The translations under genes were made by a program, and so were the position numbers. Below the pieces are notes generated by a model, which saw nothing but the letters and a program-made list of their open reading frames with translations, had not been told where the DNA came from and made no database searches. A DNA stretch of 62,009 bases, from the NCBI RefSeq assembly GCF_009469605.1, contig NZ_SSXU01000023.1, forward strand, positions 1 to 62,009, in the 5' to 3' direction. Shown here one piece after another: positions 46,559-58,710 of the stretch (position 1 is its first letter; each line of letters opens with the position of its first letter). This stretch comes from Zoogloea sp. 1C4 (GTDB lineage: Bacteria > Pseudomonadota > Gammaproteobacteria > Burkholderiales > Rhodocyclaceae).

Positions 46559-46655
46559 GTCGGGCTCCGTCGGGCGCTTCATGGGAGTGGGGCAGTCTCG
46601 GTCGGGATCATGGATTTCCCGGCCACCGTTGCGGCGGTGGGGATGCCGCGGCAGG

Positions 46656-47090
46656 TCAGACGATCATCGTCTTGCAGGCCTTGGCGCATTCTGCGCAGCT
46701 TTCCATGCACTCCTTGCAAGGCTTGTGCTTGGCCGCGTGCTTCTTGCATTCGGCCTCACAGGCCCTGCACACATCGACGCACAGGGCGGCAAGCTTGGGC
46801 GCGAACTTCGATTCGGCGCCGGCCAGGGTGATCAGCGCGCGGCAGCTGGCGAGCATCTCGCGCACGCTGGCGGCACAGGCGGCCATGGCCTTGTCGCCTT
46901 CGCCCAGCAGCATGATGCAGTGGGTCAGGCAGATCTCGCCCTTCTCGATGCAGATGCCGGCGGTGTCGAGCACGGCCTGCCACGGGTGGGCGCCTTCGTG
47001 GTGATGGTGGCTGTGGTCGTCGGCGGCGACGGCAGCGCCGGCGCTGGCAAGCAGGGCGCCGGTGGCGAAGAGGGCTTCACGACGGTTCAT
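46656..47090 (-). CDS. Exported Cys-rich four-helix-bundle copper-storage protein (Csp1-like)
   Basis: A 144-residue protein with a Tat signal (MNRREALFATGALLASAGAAVA), a His-rich linker (DDHSHHHHEGAH), and 14 cysteines spaced along amphipathic helices (C-x3-C, C-x2-C, for example CVDVCRACEAEC and CKECMESCAECAKAC). This fits the DUF326/Csp family, whose bundles store many Cu(I) ions inside. Export as a folded protein by Tat is as in methanotroph Csp1. The ATG at 47090 follows GGGAGA. No copper regulator or exporter is adjacent. Confidence 0.87.
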   Translation of the reverse strand: MNRREALFATGALLASAGAAVAADDHSHHHHEGAHPWQAVLDTAGICIEKGEICLTHCIMLLGEGDKAMAACAASVREMLASCRALITLAGAESKFAPKLAALCVDVCRACEAECKKHAAKHKPCKECMESCAECAKACKTMIV

Positions 47091-47107
47091 GGTGGTTCTC
47101 CCTGAGA

Positions 47108-48813
<1,706 letters not shown>

Positions 48814-48824
<11 letters not shown>

Positions 48825-49182
48825 CGAAGGCCCCGCGAATCCACTCGATGCGGGCTGCGTCGAGGCCGTCGAGGAGGATCGCGTCGAAGCGGCAGGCCCG
48901 GTTGGCGTGGCGCCGGCCGTCACCGGCCAGCCAGTGCTGCGCGGCGAGGATCACCCGCTGCTGCTTGCTGGCGGTGATGCTGGCCGCCGCGCCACCAAAG
49001 CGGCCGTTCTTGCGCAGGCGTACCTCGGCAAACACCAGGCTGCGGCCGTCGTCGGCGATCAGGTCCACCTCGCCGCCGCGGCAGCGCACGTTGCGGGCGA
49101 TGATGGTGAAGCCGTGGCGTTCCAGGTGCCGGGCCGCCAGCGCCTCGGCGGCCGCGCCGTCCCGCAGGTGGGCGGCTTGCAT
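48814..49182 (-). CDS. yraN: YraN family (UPF0102) nuclease-fold protein
   Basis: A 122-residue UPF0102 protein with the restriction-endonuclease-like core: E-x(n)-GGEVDLIADDG...VFAEVR, which holds the D-x(n)-E-x-R/K catalytic pattern. Function is not settled. The start MQAAHLRDGAAAEALAARHL at 49182 matches family length (about 120); a GTG/ATG further upstream would overlap rsmI. It is divergent from rsmI as in many Proteobacteria. Confidence 0.87.
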
Positions 49183-49247
49183 CGGCGCGCCGTCGCGCCC
49201 ACAATCGCCCTCCGCCGATATTTCCCGCGACGCCCGTCGCGCCCGCC

Positions 49248-50129
49248 ATGCATCCCACACTGCCGGAATCTCCGCTTGCCAAGACGCCGTCATTGTATGT
49301 GGTGGCCACCCCGCTGGGAAACATGAATGACATGGGCTTGCGTGCGCTGGCCGTGCTCAAGGCCGTCGACGCCATCGCCGCCGAGGACACCCGGCACAGC
49401 CAGCGCCTCCTCGACGCCTTCGGCATCACGACCCGCCTCGTCGCGCTCCACGAGCACAACGAGCAGGCCGCCGCCAGTCTGGTCATCCGGATGCTCGAAG
49501 AGGGCAAGCACGTCGCGCTGATCACCGATGCCGGCACGCCGGCGGTGTCCGATCCCGGCGCGCGGGCCGTGGCGCGGGTGCAGGAGGCCGGCCATCCGGT
49601 GGTGCCGGTGCCCGGCGCCTGCGCGGCGATCGCGGCGCTTTCGGCCTCGGGCCTGGCGGATGGGCAGTTCCATTTTCATGGATTCCTGCCCACCAAGTCG
49701 GCGGGCCGCAAGGCCGCGCTGGACGCCCTGCGCAGCGTGCCCGGCACGCTGGTGTTCTACGAAGCGCCCCATCGAATCGCCGAGACCCTCGCCGACATCG
49801 CCGCAACCCTCGAGCCGACCCGCCAGATCGTCGTTGCCCGGGAAATCACCAAGCTCTTCGAGCAGATCGTGCGGATGCCGCTGGCCGATGCGCCCGCCTG
49901 GCTGGCGGCTGATCCGAACCGCTCCCGCGGCGAGTTCGTGCTGCTGGTCTCCGCTGCGCCGCCGACGGAAGGGCTGTCGCCCGAAGCCGAGCGGGTGCTG
50001 GGCCTGCTGATGGCCGAGCTGCCCCTCAAGACGGCGGCGCGCCTGGCCGCCGAAATCACCGGCGCCCCCAAGAACGACCTCTACGCCCACGGTCTGCGCG
50101 TCAAATCGAGCGCTGACGATGGGGAATGA
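49248..50129 (+). CDS. rsmI: 16S rRNA (cytidine1402-2'-O)-methyltransferase
   Basis: A 293-residue tetrapyrrole-methylase-fold enzyme that 2'-O-methylates C1402 of 16S rRNA with SAM. Family motifs: LYVVATPLGNMNDMGLRAL, AEDTRHSQRLLDAFGI, LITDAGTPAVSDPGARAV, VPGACAAIAALSASGL and FYEAPHRI. Divergent from yraN. A fairly long N-terminus (MHPTLPESPLAKTPS) precedes the fold. Confidence 0.95.
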   Translation: MHPTLPESPLAKTPSLYVVATPLGNMNDMGLRALAVLKAVDAIAAEDTRHSQRLLDAFGITTRLVALHEHNEQAAASLVIRMLEEGKHVALITDAGTPAVSDPGARAVARVQEAGHPVVPVPGACAAIAALSASGLADGQFHFHGFLPTKSAGRKAALDALRSVPGTLVFYEAPHRIAETLADIAATLEPTRQIVVAREITKLFEQIVRMPLADAPAWLAADPNRSRGEFVLLVSAAPPTEGLSPEAERVLGLLMAELPLKTAARLAAEITGAPKNDLYAHGLRVKSSADDGE

Positions 50130-50188
50130 TGTCGTCGGGCTGCTAAAATCTTTCAACCGTTAAATATTGATTCTCTGGACGGAAGCTC

Positions 50189-51223
50189 ATGTCGACCCTG
50201 ACCCTCACCCGCCCCGACGACTGGCATCTGCACGTGCGTGACGGCGAAGCTCTCGCCGCCGTCGTGCCGGATACCGCCCGCCGCTTCGGCCGGGCGCTGA
50301 TCATGCCCAACCTGCGTCCGCCGGTGACCACCGTCGACCAGGCCGCCGCCTACCGTGATCGCATCCTCGCGGCGGTGCCCGCAGGGCTCAAGTTCGACCC
50401 GCTGATGACGTTGTACCTCACCGACACCCTCAAGCCCGAGGAGATCGACAAGGCCGCCGACAGCGGCTTCGTGGTCGCCGCCAAGCTCTACCCGGCCGGC
50501 GCCACCACCAACTCGGACGCCGGTGTCACCGACATCGCCCGCATCTACCCCGTGCTAGAGCGGATGGCGGAGCGGGGCATCGTTCTCTGTGTTCATGGCG
50601 AGGTAACCCATGCTGACGTTGATATCTTTGATCGCGAGCGCGTCTTTATCGATCGCGTACTGGCGCCGGTTGCAGCGCGCTACCCGTCCCTGCGCATTGT
50701 CTTCGAGCACATCACCACGTCCGAAGCGGCGCAGTTCGTGACCGAAGCGGGGCCGAACGTGGGTGCCACCATCACCGCCCACCACCTGCTCTACAACCGC
50801 AACGCCATCTTCACCGGTGGCGTGCGTCCGCATTACTACTGCCTGCCCGTGCTCAAGCGCGAAACCCACCGGGAGGCGCTGGTCCGCGTGGCCACCTCCG
50901 GCAGCCCCAAATTCTTCCTCGGCACCGATTCGGCGCCCCACGCCAAGAGCACCAAGGAAGCCGCCTGCGGCTGCGCGGGCTGTTACACCGCCCACGCCGG
51001 CATCGAGCTCTACGCCGAAGCCTTCGAGCAGGCCGGTGCCCTCGACAAGCTCGAGGCCTTCGCCAGCTTCAACGGCCCCGATTTCTACCGCCTGCCCCGC
51101 AACACCGACCGCATCACCCTGGTCAAGGAAAGCTGGGGCGTGCCGGCCGCGGTCGATTACCTGCCCGGCGATCCGTTGGTGCCCCTGCGTGGTGGCGAGA
51201 CCATTGGCTGGAAACTGAGCTGA
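50189..51223 (+). CDS. pyrC: Dihydroorotase
   Basis: A 344-residue class II dihydroorotase of pyrimidine biosynthesis. Zinc ligands in [10 protein letters not shown] (H-x-H), the carbamylated lysine in [19 protein letters not shown] and FEHITT, and the catalytic Asp in [14 protein letters not shown] are intact. A TAAAAT (50144-50149) 40 bases upstream may be a -10, but no good -35 was seen. Confidence 0.96.
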   Translation: MSTLTLTRPDDWHLHVRDGEALAAVVPDTARRFGRALIMPNLRPPVTTVDQAAAYRDRILAAVPAGLKFDPLMTLYLTDTLKPEEIDKAADSGFVVAAKLYPAGATTNSDAGVTDIARIYPVLERMAERGIVLCVHGEVTHADVDIFDRERVFIDRVLAPVAARYPSLRIVFEHITTSEAAQFVTEAGPNVGATITAHHLLYNRNAIFTGGVRPHYYCLPVLKRETHREALVRVATSGSPKFFLGTDSAPHAKSTKEAACGCAGCYTAHAGIELYAEAFEQAGALDKLEAFASFNGPDFYRLPRNTDRITLVKESWGVPAAVDYLPGDPLVPLRGGETIGWKLS

Positions 51224-51241
51224 TCCGATATCCGTGACCCG

Positions 51242-51691
51242 ATGATGCGCCCGACCCTGAAGCGACTGTTGATTCTTGCCCTCCTGCCGTTGCTCACGGC
51301 CTGCGAATACGAGGGCGCCGCCTTTCTCATTGACGGTCGTGACCAGTCGATCTCCCTTGTCCGCGAGCAGCAGTTCTTCTGGAACGACGAGGTCAGCCAG
51401 GCCGTCGTCGTCTCCCGGATGCCCACCTGCCTGCGCCGCTACAGCATCAAGCCCGGCGTGGCAGGCAGCGTGAAGATGGAAGTCTTCGAGGCGGGCGACA
51501 TGCTGTGGGCGCTCAAGCAGGGCAAGAACTGGTATCTCGCCGGCACCGAGCGCTGCGAGCTGCAGGTCTGGAAGGATGCGCCCGCCGATCCGCCGGGCCG
51601 GCTCGTCGGCACCTTCACCCGCAAGGCCGACCGCCTGCAGTTCGTCGCCGCCGACAAGCCCGCCACGCCGATCAAGCCTGCCGGCGAATGA
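51242..51691 (+). CDS. Putative lipoprotein of unknown function
   Basis: A 149-residue protein with lipoprotein signal MMRPTLKRLLILALLPLLTAC (Cys21). The mature part has two more cysteines (RMPTCLRRY, TERCELQVW) and no recognised domain. It overlaps the next gene by four bases (ATGA), so the two are translationally coupled, and it follows pyrC by 18 bases, perhaps as part of one operon. Confidence 0.75.
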   Translation: MMRPTLKRLLILALLPLLTACEYEGAAFLIDGRDQSISLVREQQFFWNDEVSQAVVVSRMPTCLRRYSIKPGVAGSVKMEVFEAGDMLWALKQGKNWYLAGTERCELQVWKDAPADPPGRLVGTFTRKADRLQFVAADKPATPIKPAGE

Positions 51692-52506
51692 GCCCGGCGG
51701 CGCTGGCCGGCCTCCCGCTGTTCGAATCCATCACCGGGCTGCTTGCCCGGTTTTCGTATCCGCAGTTGCCCGACGCTGCGGCGCTCTCCGCGCTGCTGGC
51801 CGAAGTCGCCCCCAACGCCCGCGCTGGTTCCGGCCTGCCGATCCGCTTCACGCTCCCGCCGGCCGGCGACATCGCCTACGAGCAGCACATCCACGCCACC
51901 GGCCAAGTGCCCACCCGCGCCGACGACTGGCACGACTTCTTCAACGCCCTTGCCTGGTGCGTCTGGCCGACGAGCAAGGCGGCCTGCAATGGGCTGCACC
52001 TGCGCGAGCAGCAGGCGCGACTCGACGCCGGCCTGCCCGGGCGCGGCCCGCTGCGTGATGCGCTCACCCAGTTCGACGAATGCGGCATCGTCGTCGTGTC
52101 CTCCGACCCGGCCATCCCCGCGCTCCTCGCCGGGCACGAATGGGAGGCCGCCTTCTGGCATCACCGCCAGCGCCTCGCCGACACCACCCGCTTCCTGATC
52201 TTCGGCCACGGCAGCTGGGATCAGCTCCGCGCGCCCTTCGTCGGCCTGTGCGCCAAGGCGCTGTACCGCGTCGTCGAGCCCGGCTGGCTGGATCTGCCCG
52301 ATGCCGATCGCCAGCGCGAAACCGACGTCTGGCTGGCGGATCGCCTCACCTGCCAACCCTTCGGCAAGGCCGATCTCTTTCCGCTGCCGCTGCTTGGCGT
52401 GCCCGGCGTGACGCCCGACAGCGAATCGCCCGATTACTACCGCGACACCCGCCAGTTCCGCCCGCGCCGTGCTGCGCATCGCACCGACATGCACACAAGG
52501 CTGTAA
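51688..52506 (+). CDS. DUF3025 family protein
   Basis: A 272-residue cytoplasmic protein of the DUF3025 family, whose hallmark is DWHDFFNALAWCVWPTSKAACNGLH and FGHGSWDQLRAPFVGLCAKA. Function unknown. The ATG at 51688 overlaps the preceding stop (ATGA); a longer frame upstream runs through the lipoprotein gene and is not coding. Confidence 0.83.
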   Translation: MSPAALAGLPLFESITGLLARFSYPQLPDAAALSALLAEVAPNARAGSGLPIRFTLPPAGDIAYEQHIHATGQVPTRADDWHDFFNALAWCVWPTSKAACNGLHLREQQARLDAGLPGRGPLRDALTQFDECGIVVVSSDPAIPALLAGHEWEAAFWHHRQRLADTTRFLIFGHGSWDQLRAPFVGLCAKALYRVVEPGWLDLPDADRQRETDVWLADRLTCQPFGKADLFPLPLLGVPGVTPDSESPDYYRDTRQFRPRRAAHRTDMHTRL

Positions 52507-52599
52507 GCGCCCCGCGATTTGCGGGAAAATAACGGGCTAGCCGGATGCCGTCCGGGTGTGTCCGCGCACCGGCCCCGAATTCAATCTCCAGGAACCGCC

Positions 52600-54249
<1,650 letters not shown>

Positions 54250-54256
54250 GGCTGCC

Positions 54257-54877
54257 GTGCTAAACAAAAGAATCATGAAGCTTATTAACTCGTGCTCCCG
54301 AAGAGCCCTCAAGTGGCGATTCAGCCGTAAGTTACGTAATAGCGATCGTTGTTATATCTCACAGAACTGCTTGGGGGGAAGGTTCTACGAGCTTGAAGGG
54401 CGGCGCTATACGTCACCCACAGTCGGCTTGTGGTTCAGGTCATCGGATTTTATAGAGTTTTGTCGTAATCTCGACGAGAATTTACGGGCAAAGATCAGTT
54501 TTGATTCGGCGGAGACGGAACGGCTCGGTTATCCTGTTGGCCGTTTGAAAGAAATAAGAATTTATTTTCAGCATTACTCCTCGTTCGATGCTGCAGTGGC
54601 CGCATGGCGCAAAAGGGCTGCGCGCGTTTCACTAAAAAATGTGCTTATAGTAATGACGGATCGGGATGGGTTTTCTGCCGAAATAGCAAGTGAGTTCGAT
54701 AAACTTAATTTTCCTAGAAAGATACTTTTTTCCCATGATCCCGCGGCGATGGGGCCAAACACCATCTACATCCCCGGATATGAAGGGGATGGCTGCGTTG
54801 GGGATCTCTATGGGGCATATCACAAGCTAAATGCCGCATCGGTGTGGCCTCAGTTATTTGAGATTTTAGCCAGTTAA
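54257..54877 (+). CDS. DUF1919 family protein, possibly horizontally acquired
   Basis: A 206-residue DUF1919 protein (CYISQNCLGGRFYELEGRRY, SPTVGLWFRSSDFIEF, YPVGRLKEIRIYFQHYSS, VLIVMTDRDGFSAEI). The family is found in polysaccharide and exopolysaccharide loci and some members are thought to be transferases. Base composition is clearly lower in G+C than its neighbours and codon use includes many A/T-ending codons, which suggests transfer. The GTG start at 54257 has GAGG six bases upstream; ATG at 54275 is the alternative. No sugar-transferase gene is adjacent. Confidence 0.85.
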   Translation: MLNKRIMKLINSCSRRALKWRFSRKLRNSDRCYISQNCLGGRFYELEGRRYTSPTVGLWFRSSDFIEFCRNLDENLRAKISFDSAETERLGYPVGRLKEIRIYFQHYSSFDAAVAAWRKRAARVSLKNVLIVMTDRDGFSAEIASEFDKLNFPRKILFSHDPAAMGPNTIYIPGYEGDGCVGDLYGAYHKLNAASVWPQLFEILAS

Positions 54878-54946
54878 GTCGTTGGTCCTGAAATATTCCG
54901 TAAGCGCCCGGACAATCAGGCGTGCCGGTGTGCCTGGCTGTCACGC

Positions 54947-55336
54947 CTACGCGGCGTTCTTCGAGCCCGGCGGAAACAGCTTGTCCAGCACCGCCATCAG
55001 CGCCGCCGGCTTGAAGGGTTTGATGAGATAGCCATTCACCCCCAGGTCGCGCAGCTCCATCACCCGCCCGGGGTCGTTCTCGGCGGTCACCATGATGATG
55101 GGCAGTTTCTTGTCAGTGGCGCGGATGCGCTGGACAAGCTCGCTGCCGTTCATCTCTGGCATGTTCCAGTCACTCAGCACCAGATCGAACTGCTTCTTCG
55201 AGAGCAGATCGAGCGCCGCCTGCCCGTTGCCTGCACCGAAGGCCTCGTAACCCGCGCTCTTCAGCAGCGCCATCACGACACTCCGTATGGATGTCATGTC
55301 ATCGACCACCAGAACGCGTCGTCCTGCCTTGTTCAT
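54947..55336 (-). CDS. Single-domain CheY-like response regulator
   Basis: A 129-residue receiver domain with all key residues: D12/D13, phospho-acceptor D56 (LSDWNMPEMNG), T84 (IMVTAEND) and K106 (YLIKPFKP). There is no output domain, as in CheY-type regulators acting by protein contact. It could pair with the HPt protein at 45896-46558 or with an unlinked chemotaxis kinase; this is not shown. It lies 18 bases downstream of the truncated membrane-protein copy. Confidence 0.92.
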   Translation of the reverse strand: MNKAGRRVLVVDDMTSIRSVVMALLKSAGYEAFGAGNGQAALDLLSKKQFDLVLSDWNMPEMNGSELVQRIRATDKKLPIIMVTAENDPGRVMELRDLGVNGYLIKPFKPAALMAVLDKLFPPGSKNAA

Positions 55337-55354
55337 GCAACTGGCTCCCGTCGG

Positions 55355-55630
55355 CTAAGCCTCATCTCCCCGCTGCGCCCAGCGCCAGCCCTTGATCCCG
55401 ATCCACAACACGAAGACCAGCACCCACAGGCCGAACACCGCATCCGCCAATGGTTTGCCGAGCAGGGCCGAAAGGCCCACCTTCAACGGCACTCCGACGC
55501 CAATAGCGGCTGCAGCCACAACGATCTTGAACAGCAGGCCGCCCGTGGATAGCGGCGCCTTTTTTCGGACGCGCGTCCTCTGTGCCCCGTGCTGTGTCTC
55601 CAACCGCCCACACCAGCCCTCGACGGGCAT
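55355..55630 (-). pseudogene. Internally deleted duplicate of the 57455-57955 membrane-protein gene
   Basis: The last 70 codons (STGGLLFKIVVAAAAIG, ALLGKPLADAVFGLWVLVF) are nearly identical, at both DNA and protein level over about 200 bases, to the 3' end of the gene at 57455-57955. Before that the frame is MPVEGWCGRLETQHGAQRTR, matching only the six residues MLVEGL of the other copy, so the middle of the gene has been lost. An ATG still allows a 91-residue product with two membrane spans. I call it a deletion derivative; it could be a functional short paralogue. Confidence 0.7.
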
Positions 55631-55950
55631 CTGCCAAACGCTATTTCTGCAATCTCAAACTGAGCAAGAAGTGCATGGCTACACCACAGGCAACCGCAAG
55701 GAAGGCGCAGATGAATGCTGGAATCAAGAACAGTATGGAGAAGATGGTGACGGCTGCCTTGTTTACAAAGATCTCGGTGCTTTCGCCAAAAATGAACAGG
55801 AAAATTCTTGAGGTGGCAGATATGGTGCCGACCAGAATCAGAAAGCAGACAAATCTAGCGATGAAAACGGCCGACACAGAGGCGGCATTCGACTTGATCT
55901 TGAGAGATGTAATCTTCCGAGAAAAAAATGAGATGGCAACAACCAGAAGG

Positions 55951-57229
55951 GGGCGCCTCGAATAACCCGATGTTTTCAGTAAATTCCGTCGCGCAACGAT
56001 GATCGCGACCGAGTCCGGTTCAATCTCTTCAGCAAATCACCGCTTTCTTCGCCGGTGTCACCCCGTTTTTGCCTCGAATCCCCTCCGCCAGCGGCGATTC
56101 GGCCCATTTCGGGCGTCAGAAAGCCTTGACTCCCGCCTTCTGGAAATAAACCAGCCGCTTCAGGTTGTAGCAGGCTGCCATCATCGTCATCGCAAAGTTC
56201 GCCCGTGCTCGGCCGATGGTGCGAAGCAGCTTGCCGCCCATCTGGTCGATGGCCCCGAACACGTGCTCGACCCGCGCGCGCGTCCTGGCGATGCGCGTGT
56301 TGCGCCGCTGCTGACAGTCGGACAAGGGCTTGTTGCGTTGGCCCTTGCGCTGAATTTGATTGCGGAAGCCGTTTTCCTTCAGCCAGGCTTCCCGCTCCGC
56401 CGACGGATAGCCTCGGTCGGCATAGACGTCCCGGCTTGTGTTCACCGTGTCGAACACGTTGTCGAAGTGCTGGCTGTCGTGGGTGCTCGCCGTGTCGGTC
56501 TCGATCTTGCGGATGATCTTGTACTTCGAGTCGACGTTGATGGAGAGCTTGTAGCCGAAGTGGCTCTTGCCGTGTTTCTTCGTCCAGGTGGCGTCGAGGT
56601 CCTTCTGGCGCCGCTTGGCGGGCTTCCAGCCGGCCGGCATCGCGCCTTGCTCGACGAGTGCTTTCTCGCCCCGGCTGTTGTGCTGCCTGGGCGCCGGCAC
56701 CAGGGTCGCGTCGATGATCTGCCCGCCCCGGGCGATGAAGCCTTTCTGGAGCAGCTGCGCCGAGACGCCGTCGAACAGCGCCTTCGCGCCCGCTTCGCCG
56801 ATGCGGTTCTCGAAGGTCCACACCGTGGTGCGGTCGGGGATGTTCGTCGCACTCTCCAGCCCGCAGAAGCGCTTGTAGCTCATGCGATCAAGCAGTTGAT
56901 ACTCCATCTGCTCGTCCGACAGAGTGTACAGGCGCTTCAGAACCAGGATGCGCACCATCGTTTCGGTCGGATACGCCGGGCGGCCACCTTGCACACTCAC
57001 CGGGCGCGGCGCAATCCGATCCACCTCGGCCGCCAAAGCCACGAAGTCGATGTACGACTCGATTTCGGCCAGCGGATCGCCAAGGGTGTCGATCTTCTTG
57101 CGGTGGAGTTCGTTGGCGAACAGGTCGGTCTTGATAGCGCTGCGCGGTTTCATCAGAGTCGGCTCGGGGCGGATTCAGAACGGCGTAATTTTATCAAGGG
57201 TGGGCGAGTGGGGGTTTTTCGAGGTGCCC
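55951..57229 (-). mobile_element. Complete IS5-family insertion sequence (1279 bp)
   Basis: Terminal inverted repeats GGGCGCCTCGAATAACCC (55951-55968) and, inverted, GGGCACCTCGAAAAACCC (57229-57212) match at 16 of 18 positions. The 4-bp target AAGG is duplicated on both sides (55947-55950, 57230-57233). One transposase gene lies inside. Exact repeats and a clean target duplication indicate recent, simple insertion. Confidence 0.92.
56116..57153 (-). CDS. IS5-family DDE transposase
   Basis: A 345-residue transposase with the DDE pattern: first Asp in QIIDATLVPAP, second Asp in DVYADRGYPS, Glu in RTRARVEHVFGAIDQMGG. The N-terminal DUF772-like DNA-binding region (LGDPLAEIESYIDFVALAAEVDRI; ETMVRILVLKRLYTLSDEQ) is complete. 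It appears intact and therefore potentially active. It is carried by the element at 55951-57229. Confidence 0.94.
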   Translation of the reverse strand: MKPRSAIKTDLFANELHRKKIDTLGDPLAEIESYIDFVALAAEVDRIAPRPVSVQGGRPAYPTETMVRILVLKRLYTLSDEQMEYQLLDRMSYKRFCGLESATNIPDRTTVWTFENRIGEAGAKALFDGVSAQLLQKGFIARGGQIIDATLVPAPRQHNSRGEKALVEQGAMPAGWKPAKRRQKDLDATWTKKHGKSHFGYKLSINVDSKYKIIRKIETDTASTHDSQHFDNVFDTVNTSRDVYADRGYPSAEREAWLKENGFRNQIQRKGQRNKPLSDCQQRRNTRIARTRARVEHVFGAIDQMGGKLLRTIGRARANFAMTMMAACYNLKRLVYFQKAGVKAF

Positions 57230-57454
57230 AAGGATGGAAAGCGCAAACGAGAAGAGCAGGAAGGCGTCTGGCCAATAAACCACTTCAAGCAGCGGGGATC
57301 GTGAGGCAAGTGGTTTGATGTTTGTTCCAAACACCAACTGTTTTATGTCTTCCAGACTCACGCCAGTTTCCTTCGCTGCAAGTTTTCCCGATATCGATGT
57401 TGCCCGATGGCTTGTCTGCCGCGCTGCCGTTGCGCTAACCCGACATCCGCGAGC

Positions 57455-57955
57455 CTAAGCCGCATCTCCCCGCCGCGCCCAGCGCCAGCCGCTGATCCCG
57501 ACCCACAACACGAAGACCAGCACCCACAGGCCGAACACCGCATCCGCCAATGGTTTGCCGAGCAGGGCAGAAAGGCCCATCTTGAACGGCACCCCAGCGC
57601 CAATAGCGGCCGCAGCCACAACGATCTTGAACAGCAGGCCGCCCGTGGAGGGCTGCGCTGCCTTTCGGCCGCGCGCACTCCGCGCCCGCCGTTCTGCCCG
57701 GACCGCATCCAGATCCGCCTCCACCCGCACCGGCCCATCGCGAAAGGTGGCCCACGCCAGATACCCGAAGAGCACGCACACCACCACAAAAAACACCGTC
57801 ATCAGGCTGAACTGGATCGGCGACGTGCTGAAGAAGATCCGCGCCGACTTCGCGCCGTGGTATTGCCCGCTCGCCAGCCCCTCGACGAGCATCTTGGCCG
57901 AGCCCAGGGAGAAGAGGGCGGAGCAGAGGAGGACGGCGAGGTATCGGAGGTGCAT
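57455..57955 (-). CDS. Multi-pass membrane protein of unknown function
   Basis: A 166-residue protein with about four hydrophobic spans (HLRYLAVLLCSALFSLGSA; SLMTVFFVVVCVLFGYLAW; LFKIVVAAAAIGAG; ADAVFGLWVLVFVLWVGI) separated by an Arg/Ala-rich cytoplasmic-looking loop. No domain recognised. The ATG at 57955 is chosen; a TTG 22 codons upstream is possible. Its 3' third is duplicated at 55355-55560, and the next gene downstream is the IS-split one, so this was a three-gene membrane cluster. Confidence 0.72.
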   Translation of the reverse strand: MHLRYLAVLLCSALFSLGSAKMLVEGLASGQYHGAKSARIFFSTSPIQFSLMTVFFVVVCVLFGYLAWATFRDGPVRVEADLDAVRAERRARSARGRKAAQPSTGGLLFKIVVAAAAIGAGVPFKMGLSALLGKPLADAVFGLWVLVFVLWVGISGWRWARRGDAA

Positions 57956-58065
57956 GGTGTGGTGGAAGGGCTGCTTTCGACCCTTGGCTGGTGTTGAGCT
58001 GTGAGGAAAACAGTCGTTCAAACGCCGAGGTTAACTTGTGCCGGCGCACGAAACGCGTAGGACAT

Positions 58066-58106
58066 CAACATGGGCCGTCTAAATCGCGAAGCGATGGCCC
58101 ATGTTG
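58066..58106. repeat. Perfect 11-bp inverted repeat
   Basis: CAACATGGGCC (58066-58076) and GGCCCATGTTG (58096-58106) can pair around a 19-base loop. It lies in the 224-base gap between two minus-strand genes, with no T-run, so it is not a simple terminator. It may be an operator or a REP-like relic. Confidence 0.55.
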
Positions 58107-58179
58107 GCGTCCACTCCGAACCGCCCGTCAGGCGCCAGAGCCGTTCCGGGCGTACGGTGTTGGCAAGCGCTTGTCTATT

Positions 58180-58608
58180 TCACGAAATTGGCTTTGGAGG
58201 GGTTGGCGCCCACTCAGGGTATTCCGGCAGGCCACGGGTGATGGGCCACCAGCTTGCCTTTGAACCCGTAAATGCATGGAATGCGAGTTGTGCCTTCACG
58301 GGCTCTTGAAGCAGACCGGCCCGGATTCGAACTACGCCTGGCAGCGAATCACGCTTGCTGAAGACAGGCGACCCGCAAACTTTGCAGAACGCGCGGATCT
58401 TGCCAGGTGAGGACTCGTAATGTTGCAGCAGTTCCTCACCGCGCTCGTACGCGAGTGCGCTGACGTCAACGGGTATGTTGGTTGCGACCGGGCCACCCTG
58501 GGCCTGGCGACACTGAGCGCAGTGGCACACCTGAATAGGCTCAAGTGTCCCTGTGATCGTAAAACGGATTCCCCCGCAGAGGCATGACCCGTGATGTTTG
58601 ATGCTCAT
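58180..58608 (-). CDS. GFA-family (glutathione-dependent formaldehyde-activating-like) protein
   Basis: A 142-residue CENP-V/GFA-fold protein. Zinc-binding cysteines are in GSCLCGGIRF, QVCHCAQCRQAQGG and AFCKVCGSPVFSKR, as in GFA/Mss4-like proteins. Most bacterial members have no proven activity. The start MSIKHHGSCLCGG at 58608 gives usual family length and follows AAGAAAAG; an ATG eight codons upstream is possible. Confidence 0.87.
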   Translation of the reverse strand: MSIKHHGSCLCGGIRFTITGTLEPIQVCHCAQCRQAQGGPVATNIPVDVSALAYERGEELLQHYESSPGKIRAFCKVCGSPVFSKRDSLPGVVRIRAGLLQEPVKAQLAFHAFTGSKASWWPITRGLPEYPEWAPTPPKPIS

Positions 58609-58710
58609 ACTTTTCTTGGCGTTGCCTGACATAGGTTGAGTGACCGTGCGCGGTCTTTCATGCAAGGTCCGTGGTGACCACGGGGTCACGGAGGTATTTC
58701 GCTGATTTAG

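Larger units (their letters stand above)
55641..57361 (-). pseudogene. Small membrane protein gene split by the IS5-family element
   Basis: Removing 55951-57229 and one copy of AAGG restores one uninterrupted frame: GTG at 57361-57359 (AAGGAA six bases upstream), reading MSLEDIKQLVFGTNIKP..., through FALSI at the left of the insertion, then LLVVAISFFSRK..., to the stop at 55641. The product would be 145 residues with about four hydrophobic spans and no recognised domain. The insertion point is after residue 42-43. It lies downstream of the membrane-protein gene at 57455-57955. The disrupted 5' part could not make a functional protein. Confidence 0.88.

Noticed and set aside
52501-52545. CCCGC-GATTT-GCGGG hairpin as a terminator before gpmI
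   Set aside because: Only five base pairs and followed by A rather than T on the coding strand; too weak to call.
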